Assembly (NCBI RefSeq): GCF_029977985.1
Contig: NZ_JARKOT010000092.1
Coordinates: forward strand, 1-64,000
Origin: Propioniciclava sp.
Lineage (GTDB): Bacteria; Actinomycetota; Actinomycetes; Propionibacteriales; Propionibacteriaceae
Direction of reading: 5' to 3'
Length of the DNA: 64,000 nucleotides
Both the position numbers and the translations under genes were made by a program. Below, one piece after another: positions 47,229 to 54,963 of the stretch. Positions within the stretch are counted from its first letter, which is position 1. Each line of letters starts with the position of its first letter. The notes beneath the pieces are model-generated. The model was not told where the DNA came from. It saw only the letters and a list, made by a program, of their open reading frames with translations, and did no database searches.

Positions 47229-47578
47229 GCGCTTTCCTTCCTCTGGGCGTGGCTGGCCGGGGCCGGCGGGGCGTGCCGGCCGCGGGCGATCTCGGTCTCG
47301 AGTGCGTCGAGGCGCTGGCTCCAGAAGGCGCGGACGCCCTCCACCCAGGCTCCCGCCTCGTCGATCGCCTCGTGTTCGAGGCGATAGACGCGGCGGCGAT
47401 CCACCGCTGTCGCGGAGACCACCCCCGCCTCCCGGAGCACCCGCAGGTGCCGCGAGACCGCGGGCCGGGACACGTCGAACTCCTCCGCCAGATCGCCCGC
47501 AGTCCGCTCACCCACGGCGAGCAGCTCGACGATGCGGCGACGGATGGGGTCCGCGAGCGCCTCCCAGGGATCGGCCAT
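47225..47578 (-). CDS. ArsR-family winged-helix repressor
   Basis: A 117-residue ArsR protein. DPIRRRIVELLAVGERTAGDLAEEFDVSRPAVSRHLRVLREAGVV is the winged helix, here residues about 8-55. The metal-binding ELCVC motif is absent, so it belongs to the non-metal SRPBCC-linked group. ATG at 47578 matches the family N-terminus; the longer open frame upstream runs into repeat DNA. A palindromic operator lies eight bases upstream. Confidence 0.9.
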   Translation of the reverse strand: MADPWEALADPIRRRIVELLAVGERTAGDLAEEFDVSRPAVSRHLRVLREAGVVSATAVDRRRVYRLEHEAIDEAGAWVEGVRAFWSQRLDALETEIARGRHAPPAPASHAQRKESA

Positions 47579-47586
47579 GCGGATAT

Positions 47587-47602
47587 GTAACCATATAGTT
47601 AC
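47587..47602 (-). promoter_or_regulatory. ArsR operator palindrome GTAAC-N6-GTTAC
   Basis: GTAACTATATGGTTAC on the minus strand is an inverted repeat with an AT centre, eight bases before the ArsR ATG. Its centre TATATG could serve as the -10. Repressor bound here would block polymerase directly. Confidence 0.65.
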
Positions 47603-47631
47603 GCATTTGGCAAGGGGGCCCCGCCGTGGAC

Positions 47632-47748
47632 ACGCCGCTTGGGCGCATCCACGCCGGATCAGTGCAGAAACGCCGGTTGGGCTGGAGGGCACGCCGCTTG
47701 GGTGCAGAAACGCCGGGTGTGCGCGGCGTATCTGCACCCAAGCGGCGT
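47632..47748. repeat. REPIN-like inverted repeats, cluster B
   Basis: Arms 47691-47715 and 47724-47748 are 25 bases each and complementary except for one position, with an eight-base spacer. The arm begins ACGCCGCTTGGGTGCAGAAA. Upstream, 47632-47676 holds a degenerate unit. The arm sequence is the one found at 22147-22171. The 199-base gap contains no gene. Confidence 0.85.
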
Positions 47749-47761
47749 GGTTGGCTGGGGA

Positions 47762-47776
47762 GCCCTCCAGGAGGGC
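47762..47776. terminator. hairpin after the amber-interrupted membrane gene
   Basis: GCCCTCC-A-GGAGGGC is a perfect palindrome one base beyond the TGA at 47778-47780 and beside REPIN cluster B. No T-run follows, so termination is uncertain. Confidence 0.35.
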
Positions 47777-47777
47777 G

Positions 47778-48227
47778 TCAGAGGAGCGTCGTGGCGAAGG
47801 CGATGATCGCGATCACGATCAGGGCCGGCCCGAGGTAGTGCAGCGGCACGAAGAACAAGGTGTTGTGGGTGCGCCACTGCTTGCGGGCCCGCAAGGTCTC
47901 GGCGGCGACGACGGCGTCCGCCTAATATCGCGCCTCGGCCAACGTCGTGAGCGGCGGGAAGCCCGGGGCGTGGAACACACCGGCGGCGACATGCCGCTCG
48001 ACGTCGGCACGGATGAGTTCCGCGTGCTTCGCGGTGCGCCGGTCCGCGAGCCAGAAGTTCAGGACCCAGGCGAGGAGGCAGGTCAACACCCCGGCCACGC
48101 CGAAGACGATCCCCGTCCATTGCGCGCCGTCGGCCAGGCCGACCGTCGCATCCAGCAGGCTCGCGAGTCCCACCCCGACCCCAACGGTCAGGAAAGCGAG
48201 AATGCCCCAGCCGCGCCAGATGATCAC
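47778..48227 (-). pseudogene. small membrane protein interrupted by an in-frame TAG
   Basis: GTG at 48227 overlaps the licT stop (GTGA). The first 101 residues have two helices (about 7-30 and 37-62) and a soluble segment ending LTTLAEARY, then TAG at 47922-47924. The same frame continues without interruption for 47 codons (ADAVVAAETLRARKQW, then a helix LGPALIVIAIIAFATTLL) to TGA. GC-rich codon use is retained after the TAG. A CAG-to-TAG change would explain it. It is either a recent nonsense mutation, a sequencing error, or a 101-residue product lacking the last helix. Function unknown. Confidence 0.75.
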
Positions 48228-49078
48228 GGGTGTCCCCTCTCCTCGTCGGTCGCCACGCGGGCGACGTGCAGGGTGAGATACGAGATCTCGTCCTCGGTCA
48301 ACGGCGCGCCGAGCCGCAACTCGACGATACCGGCGAGCCGTTCCGCACAGCGCAACGCCTCGGGATACACGGCCCGGATGGCATCCCCGATGGTGGATCG
48401 CCCCTCGTCGAGCTGGCGGTGGGCATGGATGCGCACGAACAGGTAGCGCAGGTGGGTGATGAACCGGCCCACGCTCACCGAGTTCTCGTCGAGGGTGAAG
48501 CCGTAGCTGGTCTCGATGACGTCGATCATCTGCTGGATGACGCCCGTCATCGTGTAGGTGAAGCTGAGGTCGCCGGTCGTGAACCCGGCGTTGACGAAGT
48601 GCAACGCGAGCGCCACGGCTTCGCCGGGCGGCAGGGGCGTGTCGAGCCGGGCGTTCACCCCAGCCAGCAACTCCCGCGCCTGGGCGTACTCGTCGGCGTA
48701 CAGGTGGGCCACCTCGGCAGCGAGCGGGTAGTCGATGTGCATGCCGAGCGCGATGCGGCGCACGGCGAACGCGACGTGGTCGGCCAGCGCGATGACGAGG
48801 GTGGGGGTGGACGCCGCCCGTCGCTCCAGTCCGGCATCGGCCAGGGCGGCCCCGACGATCTGGATGTACTCGGGCGGGATGCCGGCCAGGAGTTCTGCGA
48901 GGTGGTCGGGGTCGCGGCCGTCGGCGGCGCGGAACACCCGGACGACGCGGTCCTCACGGACCGCCTGGCCCGGCCGGGCCTGGAACCCCAGGCCGCGGCC
49001 GGTCAGGATGACCTCCTCACCCGAGCGGTCGTCCCGGGCGAGGACGACGTTGTTGTTGAAGACGCGGAGCAGTTCCAT
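48224..49078 (-). CDS. licT: BglG/LicT-family transcriptional antiterminator
   Basis: A 284-residue RNA-binding antiterminator. The co-antiterminator domain occupies about 1-55 (RVFNNNVVLARD, GEEVILTGRGLGFQ). PRD1 has His101 and His160, PRD2 has His209 and His271, so all four phosphorylation histidines remain. Unphosphorylated by its EII when substrate is present, it should bind the RAT hairpin at 51279-51308 and prevent termination. Encoded 45 bases after bglF on the same strand, it belongs to the operon it controls. Confidence 0.94.
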   Translation of the reverse strand: MELLRVFNNNVVLARDDRSGEEVILTGRGLGFQARPGQAVREDRVVRVFRAADGRDPDHLAELLAGIPPEYIQIVGAALADAGLERRAASTPTLVIALADHVAFAVRRIALGMHIDYPLAAEVAHLYADEYAQARELLAGVNARLDTPLPPGEAVALALHFVNAGFTTGDLSFTYTMTGVIQQMIDVIETSYGFTLDENSVSVGRFITHLRYLFVRIHAHRQLDEGRSTIGDAIRAVYPEALRCAERLAGIVELRLGAPLTEDEISYLTLHVARVATDEERGHP

Positions 49079-49123
49079 GGCTCAACAACCGGGCGAGGAG
49101 GTCACGGGTCGTGCAGAGGACGG

Positions 49124-51202
49124 TCAGCGAACCACGTCGATGACCGGGTCGCCCGCCGAGACGGACTGGCCGGCCAACGGCGTGACGGACGCCATCGCCT
49201 TGGTGTTGGTGACGGTCACGATGGTGGTCGTGTCGAAACCGGCGGTGCGGACGGCGTCCAGATCGACGTCGGCGAGCACGTCGCCCACGTTGACCCGGTC
49301 GCCCTTGGCGACCTTCACGCTGAAGCCGTCGCCCTTCATCTGCACCGTGTCGATGCCGACGTGCACCAGCACCTCGACGCCGTCGTCGGTCTTCAGCCCG
49401 AACGCGTGCCCGGTCTTGGTGACCGTGGCGAGCGTGCCGCCGACCGGCGCGACGACGCGGCCGTTGTCGGGACGGATGCCGACGCCCTCACCGAGCGCAC
49501 GGGAGGCGAAGACCTTGTCCTCGACCTCGTCGAGCGTGACGACCTGGCCGGCCATCGGGGCCCCCACGAAGGTGGTGGCCTGGGCGTCCAGCACCGCAAC
49601 CGGGGCAGCGGACGCCGCGGCCGCGGTTCCGGCGCCCGTGGCGGCCACCGCACCGGCGGTGGCGTCGCGGTGGCCGTGCGGGTGCAGGGCGTGCTCGCGC
49701 TCTTCTGCCTCACGGGCGAGTCGGGACTCCTCCTTCTGCTCCGGCGTGCGGTAGTCGGTGATGATGATGAGCATCATCGCGACGACGAACGCCACGGCGA
49801 TCGCGATCGCGTACACCCACATCGGGGAGAAGACGGGGATCGTCAGCAGCGAGGTGAACGCGAACGCCGACGTGCGGACGCCGCCGAACGGCGAGCCGAG
49901 GATGGCGATCGTCAGACCACCGGCGAAGCAGCCCACCAGCATGCGCGGGTAGATCTTCTTGAACCGCAGGTGGATGCCGTAGAGCGACGGCTCGGAGATA
50001 CCGCCGAGCAGGCCGGCGGCGAGAGCACCGGTGGCCGTCTGGCGCATCTGGGTCTCCTTGTCGCGCATGGCGATGAAGAGGACGCCGGCGGTCGCACCGA
50101 AGCAGGCGAAGTTCCACGTGCCCATCGGGCCCTGAATGAAGTCGTAGCCGAGGCTCTGGATGTTGGCGAGCATGAGCGCGTTGAGCGGCCAGTGCAGGCC
50201 GAGCGGCACCAGGAACGGGTACACCATCGGGATCAGGATCGCGAAGAGGAACGGCACGGTCGTGTTGAGCCAGTTGAGGCCGGTGCCGAGCGCGGTGCCC
50301 AGCCAGATGCCGAGCGGGCCGAGCAGGAACGCGGTCACGGGGATCATGATGACCATCGAGAAGAACGGCACGAACACCATCTGCACGTTCTCCGGGAAGA
50401 TGCGCACGAGCGCCTTGTAGACGAGCGCGAGCACCGCGACCGTGATCAGCGGCACGAACACCTGGCCGCCGTAGCCGTTGAGCTGCATCGGCAGGCCGAA
50501 GATGTTGGCCACACAGGTCGGGTCGGCGCCCGGGATCGGGCTGGGCGTGCAGACCGTGTCGGCGAAGCGTTCGGTGCTCGACAGGCTGATGAACTCGGGG
50601 GTCATGACGGCGCCCATGACGGTCGCGCCCACCCACGGGTCGATGTTGAGCGCCTTGGAGGCGTTGTACGCCACCATGATCGGCAGGAAGTAGAACACCG
50701 ACCGCCACATGGCGTCCACGAAGATCCAGGACGCGGCCTTGTCGGAGGCGCGGAAGTCGACGACGCCGAGGGCGTCGAGGACGGCCGCAAACGCGATGAT
50801 GAGGGAGGCCCCCAGCAGCACGCCCAGGAGCGGGCGGAAGCTGTTGGACAGGTACTCGAAGAAGGCGTCGAGCCACGCCACCTTGCCGCGGGCTTTGGAG
50901 CGCGCGGCGGCCTTGACGTCGGCGTCCGACTGGGCGCCCATGCTCGACATCTGGGGGAGGTTCATGATGTCGGTGTACATGCCCTGAACGGCACCGCCGA
51001 TGACGACCTGGTAGCGGTCGCCGCTCTGCGGCACGGCCCCGAGCACACCGGGGATCTTCTCGACGGCGGTCTGATCGATGCCCGACGCGTCCTTCAGCTC
51101 GAAGCGAAGGCGGGTCGCACAGTGGGTCAGGGCCGTGATGTTGCCAGGTCCGCCGACGGCGTCGACGATCTGGGCGGCTGCGCTGTCCTGCATTGTAGCC
51201 AC
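49124..51202 (-). CDS. bglF: PTS beta-glucoside EIIBCA
   Basis: A 692-residue fused permease of the glucose/beta-glucoside family in B-C-A order. EIIB Cys28 lies in LTHCATRLRF. EIIC spans about 110-480 with about ten helices and the GGISEPSLYGIHL motif. An Ala/Thr/His linker follows, then EIIA with His599 (GHAFGLK) and His614 (LVHVGIDTVQ). It imports and phosphorylates beta-glucosides. GTG 51202 is preceded by AAAGGAAGTGA; ATG 51193 is an alternative. A RAT/terminator leader precedes it. No phospho-glycosidase is encoded in this operon. Confidence 0.93.
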   Translation of the reverse strand: MATMQDSAAAQIVDAVGGPGNITALTHCATRLRFELKDASGIDQTAVEKIPGVLGAVPQSGDRYQVVIGGAVQGMYTDIMNLPQMSSMGAQSDADVKAAARSKARGKVAWLDAFFEYLSNSFRPLLGVLLGASLIIAFAAVLDALGVVDFRASDKAASWIFVDAMWRSVFYFLPIMVAYNASKALNIDPWVGATVMGAVMTPEFISLSSTERFADTVCTPSPIPGADPTCVANIFGLPMQLNGYGGQVFVPLITVAVLALVYKALVRIFPENVQMVFVPFFSMVIMIPVTAFLLGPLGIWLGTALGTGLNWLNTTVPFLFAILIPMVYPFLVPLGLHWPLNALMLANIQSLGYDFIQGPMGTWNFACFGATAGVLFIAMRDKETQMRQTATGALAAGLLGGISEPSLYGIHLRFKKIYPRMLVGCFAGGLTIAILGSPFGGVRTSAFAFTSLLTIPVFSPMWVYAIAIAVAFVVAMMLIIITDYRTPEQKEESRLAREAEEREHALHPHGHRDATAGAVAATGAGTAAAASAAPVAVLDAQATTFVGAPMAGQVVTLDEVEDKVFASRALGEGVGIRPDNGRVVAPVGGTLATVTKTGHAFGLKTDDGVEVLVHVGIDTVQMKGDGFSVKVAKGDRVNVGDVLADVDLDAVRTAGFDTTTIVTVTNTKAMASVTPLAGQSVSAGDPVIDVVR

Positions 51203-51237
51203 TGGTCACTTCCTTTGTCTGCCAGCATCCCGGGCAC

Positions 51238-51285
51238 AAAAAAAGACCTGCGGGAGGGTACGCGGAAGTACCGTCCCCAGGTCTT
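51238..51285 (-). terminator. antitermination-controlled intrinsic terminator of bglF
   Basis: On the minus strand AAGACCTG (51285-51278) pairs with CAGGTCTT (51250-51243), followed directly by a run of T (complement of A at 51238-51244). The stem's 5-prime arm is the 3-prime end of the RAT, so the two structures exclude each other. Confidence 0.9.
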
Positions 51286-51308
51286 GCCCCTGTACCGGGT
51301 AGCAATCC
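51279..51308 (-). promoter_or_regulatory. ribonucleic antiterminator (RAT) for LicT
   Basis: The minus strand reads GGATTGCTAC at its 5-prime end and GGGGCAAGACCT at its 3-prime end. This matches BglG/LicT RAT sites (GGATTG...GGCAAAACC). Bound by LicT it would sequester the terminator's 5-prime arm. Confidence 0.9.
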
Positions 51309-51335
51309 GAGTGAGCGAACTGATGCTCGCGGAGC

Positions 51336-51341
51336 AATCTA
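51336..51341 (-). promoter_or_regulatory. possible -10 (TAGATT) of the bglF operon
   Basis: TAGATT on the minus strand lies 28 bases upstream of the RAT. No clear -35 accompanies it. Confidence 0.3.
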
Positions 51342-51433
51342 GCACACAGATTCGGCCCAGGGCTGACGGCGTGGGCGTGTTGTCAAGACCCTCGGGGCCT
51401 GATTTGTCTCGACCTCGTACGACCGTGGCGTGG

Positions 51434-51439
51434 GAGAAT
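51434..51439 (+). promoter_or_regulatory. leaderless -10 (GAGAAT) for the hpt-like gene
   Basis: GAGAAT ends six bases before ATG 51446. The same hexamer and similar spacing occur at the lpdA start. Confidence 0.4.
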
Positions 51440-51445
51440 CGACCC

Positions 51446-51964
51446 ATGACTGACGCGACCATCAGCGACGTCGTTCTCAGCGCCGACGACATCCGAACCG
51501 GTGTGGCCCAGGTGGCTGCCCGCCTCAACGAGCGCTACGACAGCGCCGTCGTGATCACCGTCGTGCCCGGCGGGATCCTGCACACGGCCGACCTGGTGCG
51601 ACAGCTCGACTTCGACGTGGCCATGGACTACATCTCCTGCCCCCACACACCGGGCGCGCGCAACAACGCCTCCCCGATCGTCTATCACGCCAACATCGAC
51701 ATCACCGGCCGCGACGTCATCGTGGTCGACGATGCGATCGAGTCCGGCGGAACGATGAAGCGACTCATCGAGTTCCTCGCGACCAACTATTCGCCCGCAT
51801 CGCTGGCGGTCGCGGTGTTGTTCGTCAAGCCGGGCCGGGTCGACGTGGGTGCCGAAGCGTTCTACGCGTACGAGATGGATTCCGACGATCTCCTCGTGGG
51901 CTACGGCCTGCCCTGGAACGACCTCCACCGGAACCGGCCGAACGTCTCCAAGCTCCTGCGCTGA
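51446..51964 (+). CDS. hpt: hypoxanthine phosphoribosyltransferase-like enzyme
   Basis: A 172-residue type I phosphoribosyltransferase. The PRPP-binding motif is VIVVDDAIESGGTMKRLIEFL. VITVVPGGILHTADLVRQLDF forms the N-terminal hood region, and LVGYGLPWNDLHRNRPNV matches the C-terminal VGYGxD-like motif of Hpt. It would convert hypoxanthine or guanine to nucleotide. The pyrophosphate loop differs slightly from classical Hpt, so xanthine or another 6-oxopurine is possible. Divergent from the bglF leader. Confidence 0.82.
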   Translation: MTDATISDVVLSADDIRTGVAQVAARLNERYDSAVVITVVPGGILHTADLVRQLDFDVAMDYISCPHTPGARNNASPIVYHANIDITGRDVIVVDDAIESGGTMKRLIEFLATNYSPASLAVAVLFVKPGRVDVGAEAFYAYEMDSDDLLVGYGLPWNDLHRNRPNVSKLLR

Positions 51965-51974
51965 CGAGGCGGCC

Positions 51975-52898
51975 TCAGCGCGCGTGCCCGACGACCCACG
52001 CGCCGTCGTCGGGCCGCAGCGCCTCGGCCAGGTCGACGAGACGCCGCCCCCTCCAGCCCGCGTTCTCCCCGGCGATGATCTCTGGCTCGGCAGCGAACAG
52101 GACGGCCCAGCCACCGCCCGGCACGGGCACGCAGACGCGGTCGATCGCGTCGACGCCGCCCGTCGGCGGCGGGTCGCCCAGGTGCCACGCGCGCAGGACC
52201 GAGCCGTCCCCGCAGGAGTCGAAGGCGTCGACGCGGTCCATGAGGACACGCACGGTCCCGGGCTGCCCGAGCTCGGTCGGGTCGTAGGCGAGGTAGGGGC
52301 CGGTCGGCGGCGGTTCGTGCACGACCGCGGAGACCACGAACTCATCGTGCCCGACGGGCGCCAGGATGCCCGCACCGTCGGTGCGCGCGGCCGCCACGGC
52401 ACGCGACGCTGCCGCCACGGCCGACGTGCGGCCCACGACAAACACGCCGACCCCGACGCCCAGCACGAGCACGGCGCCGAGGATCCCGGACGCCAGCAGC
52501 CGCGGCCGGGTGGGCAGCCGGGAGGCCAGCACCGCCGCCAACGGCAGGATCGGCAGGAGCCACGGCCAGGAGCTCTCGATCGGGATGGCCAGCGCCGAGA
52601 AGGCCATCCCCCCGGCGACGACGCCCAACACGAAACCGGGGATGAACCACCATCGCAGCCCGCAGAACCAGCCGGCGACGCCGCCCAGCACCAGGCCGAG
52701 CGCCGCGCCCGCGATGGCGCCGTAGAGCGCGAGGCCGATGCTGCACAGGAACCCCTCGCACGGGATCCCCAACCCGACCAGGCCGAACAAGCTGTCGAGC
52801 ACGGGGACGAACGCGAGGGTCGCGAGGGTGCCGAGCAGGATGCCGAGGGGTCCCCCGCCGAGGCGACGCGGCGCAGATGGACGGGCCGGGGTGGTCAC
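51975..52898 (-). CDS. membrane protein with C-terminal extracytoplasmic domain
   Basis: A 307-residue protein with about five helices in the first 160 residues (GILLGTLATLAFVPVL, IGLALYGAIAGAALGLVLGGVAGWF, WFIPGFVLGVVAGGMAFSALAI, PWLLPILPLAAVLA, ASGILGAVLVLGVGVGVFVVG). A soluble domain of about 140 residues with three cysteines follows. No family recognised. GTG 52898 follows GAGGCT by seven bases, possibly leaderless. It ends ten bases from the convergent hpt gene. Confidence 0.7.
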   Translation of the reverse strand: MTTPARPSAPRRLGGGPLGILLGTLATLAFVPVLDSLFGLVGLGIPCEGFLCSIGLALYGAIAGAALGLVLGGVAGWFCGLRWWFIPGFVLGVVAGGMAFSALAIPIESSWPWLLPILPLAAVLASRLPTRPRLLASGILGAVLVLGVGVGVFVVGRTSAVAAASRAVAAARTDGAGILAPVGHDEFVVSAVVHEPPPTGPYLAYDPTELGQPGTVRVLMDRVDAFDSCGDGSVLRAWHLGDPPPTGGVDAIDRVCVPVPGGGWAVLFAAEPEIIAGENAGWRGRRLVDLAEALRPDDGAWVVGHAR

Positions 52899-52911
52899 GC
52901 GGCCCAGCCTC

Positions 52912-53442
52912 TCACAGGTCGGTGCTGCGCCTCACGGTGATCTGGGGCGGGTACAGCCCCATCACGGTGAGCGCGGCGGCGTGGTTCTCCACCGTCGAGC
53001 CGGCGCAGGCGTCGGACACGACGGTGAGGGTCGCGCCGGCGTCCGCAGCGGGCAGAGCTGTCGAGATGACGCAACAGTCGGTGGACACGCCCGTCAACAC
53101 CAGCTCGGGCGTCTCCCCCACCACGGCGCGGAGGGCGTCCCACTTGCCGAAGGTGGGGGCGTCCAGCACGACAGCCTCCACATCGGCGAACTCATCGACG
53201 AGGTCGAAGTACGGGTCGGTCGCCGGCCGGTCGGCGAACGGCCACGCCTTCATGTAGGCCTCCCACGAGCCCGGACGCCGCCGCGGCGGGATCCAGCGGG
53301 TCAGGATGGTGCGTCCCTCGAAGCGCGGCAGCAGGGTCGCGATGACGCCGGCGGCGTCCGGCCACATCGGCGAGCCCCACGCGCTCGCCGGGTCCGCGAA
53401 GATGCGTTGCGGGTCGATCACCACGAGCCAGGGATCGGGCAT
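52912..53442 (-). CDS. isochorismatase-family cysteine hydrolase
   Basis: A 176-residue hydrolase with the family triad Asp10 (VVIDPQRIF), Lys100 (FGKWDAL) and Cys124 (TGVSTDCCVIS). Relatives hydrolyse nicotinamide, carbamoyl-sarcosine, ureidoacrylate or isochorismate. The presence of a nucleobase-type permease and a PfkB kinase in the same operon favours an amide or ureide from nucleobase breakdown, or nicotinamide. ATG 53442 shares one base with the permease stop. Confidence 0.85.
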   Translation of the reverse strand: MPDPWLVVIDPQRIFADPASAWGSPMWPDAAGVIATLLPRFEGRTILTRWIPPRRRPGSWEAYMKAWPFADRPATDPYFDLVDEFADVEAVVLDAPTFGKWDALRAVVGETPELVLTGVSTDCCVISTALPAADAGATLTVVSDACAGSTVENHAAALTVMGLYPPQITVRRSTDL

Positions 53443-54950
53443 CAGCGGCCCTCCTGGCGGCGCACCGTGCCGGCGCGCGCAGCGAGGGTGACGAGGAAGC
53501 CGAACACGAGGGCGAACAGGACGCCGAGGTTGGCCCACGGCCAGGTGCCGTCCCAAGTCTCGACGCCGTCGACGACGCTGCGCGCGCCCAGACCGAGGGG
53601 CTCCAGGAGGTACCCCTGCCAGTTGTTCCAGGCGGCGTCGGCGGCGAACTGGTTGATGACGAGGCCCCACCCGATGACCGTGGCGACCACGAGCGTGCCG
53701 ATCGCGACCCAGTCGAACGCCCCGTAGCGGCCGCGCGGGTCGAAGAGCGCGGCCTCGTCGTAGTCGCGCTTGCGCAGGAGGATGTCGGCGATGAGGATGC
53801 CGGCCCACGCGGCCATCGGCACCCCCAGGGTGATGAGGAAGCTCTGGAACGGGCCGAGGAAGTTGTCGGCGAAGAACACGACGAAGATCGTGCCGGTCGT
53901 CAGGATGACGCCGTCGACGGCAGCGGCGGCCGGGCGCGGGATGGCGATGCCCAGGCTGAGCAGGGTGAGCCCCGAGGAGTAGATGCCGAGAACCGCGCCG
54001 GACACGAGGGCGAGCAGCGCCGTCAGCCAGAACGGAATGAGCACCCACGTGGGCAGGATCGCGGCCAGCGCCCCCACCGGATCGCCTGCGATCGCCTCGC
54101 TGAGGTTCGCGTCGGAGCCGGCGAGCAGCAGGCCGAAGACGACCAGGATCACCGGCGCCACCGAGCCGCCGAAGGTGTTCCAGAAGACGATGGAGCCGTC
54201 GGACGCCGTCCGCTTCTGGTAGCGGGACCAGTCGGCTGCAATATTGACCCAGCCCAGGCCGAACCCGCTCATGATCATGGTGAGCGCCCCGATGACGTTG
54301 CCGATCGACCCCGACGGCAAGGCGCTGACGGCGGCGAAGTCGATGTGCGGGATCGTGATGACCATGTAGAGGATCGTCACCGCTCCGGTGATCCAGGTGA
54401 GGATCGACTGCAGTTTCATGATCGTGTGGTAGCCCAGCACCGAGGCGACCACGATGAGCGCGGCGACGGCGACCGTCGCCCCGATCTGCACGCCGAGGCC
54501 GCCGCCCCAACCGAGGATCTCGAACACGGTCGACGTGGCGAGCACCGCCATGATCGCCAGGAACGTCTCCCAGCCGATCGACAGCAGCCAGCTCACGATG
54601 CCCGGCACCTTCTGGCCGTGCACGCCGAACGCGGCCCGGGACAGGATCATCGTCGGCACCGAGCCCTTCTTGCCCGCGATCGCGATCACGCCGCAGAGCG
54701 CGAAGCTCACGATGACACCCACCACGGCGACGAACACGGCCTGGCCGAAGCTCACGCCGAAGCCGTACACGAACGCGGCGTAACTCATGCCGAACACCGA
54801 CACGTTGGCCGCGAACCACGGCCAGAACAGATCGCGAGGCTTCGCGGTGCGTTCGTCCTCGCGGATGATGTCGATGCCGTTGGTCTCGATCAGCCGGGCG
54901 GGTGCCGGATCTGCGGACGCCGCCTGGCGGGCGGTCTCGGGCGTGCTCAT
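53442..54950 (-). CDS. NCS1 family nucleobase/cytosine-type permease
   Basis: A 502-residue secondary transporter with about twelve helices. The N-terminal DLFWPWFAANVSVFGMSYAAF, SRAAFGVHGQKVPGIVSWL and GFGLGWVNIAADWSRY are NCS1 hallmarks. Family substrates are cytosine, uracil, allantoin, hydantoin or thiamine precursors. It lies between a PfkB kinase and a cysteine hydrolase, with gaps of 13 and -1 bases. Exact substrate unknown. Confidence 0.9.
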   Translation of the reverse strand: MSTPETARQAASADPAPARLIETNGIDIIREDERTAKPRDLFWPWFAANVSVFGMSYAAFVYGFGVSFGQAVFVAVVGVIVSFALCGVIAIAGKKGSVPTMILSRAAFGVHGQKVPGIVSWLLSIGWETFLAIMAVLATSTVFEILGWGGGLGVQIGATVAVAALIVVASVLGYHTIMKLQSILTWITGAVTILYMVITIPHIDFAAVSALPSGSIGNVIGALTMIMSGFGLGWVNIAADWSRYQKRTASDGSIVFWNTFGGSVAPVILVVFGLLLAGSDANLSEAIAGDPVGALAAILPTWVLIPFWLTALLALVSGAVLGIYSSGLTLLSLGIAIPRPAAAAVDGVILTTGTIFVVFFADNFLGPFQSFLITLGVPMAAWAGILIADILLRKRDYDEAALFDPRGRYGAFDWVAIGTLVVATVIGWGLVINQFAADAAWNNWQGYLLEPLGLGARSVVDGVETWDGTWPWANLGVLFALVFGFLVTLAARAGTVRRQEGR

Positions 54951-54963
54951 GCCCGGGATTCAA

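Noticed and set aside
49124..51202. bglF as a glucose-specific (PtsG) permease
   Set aside because: The RAT leader, LicT partner and B-C-A order indicate beta-glucoside specificity.
48230..51964. Very long plus-strand open frame across licT and bglF
   Set aside because: It is antisense to two clear genes and its Arg/His/Glu-rich translation is typical of shadow frames in GC-rich DNA. Only its end, from 51446, is real (hpt-like gene).
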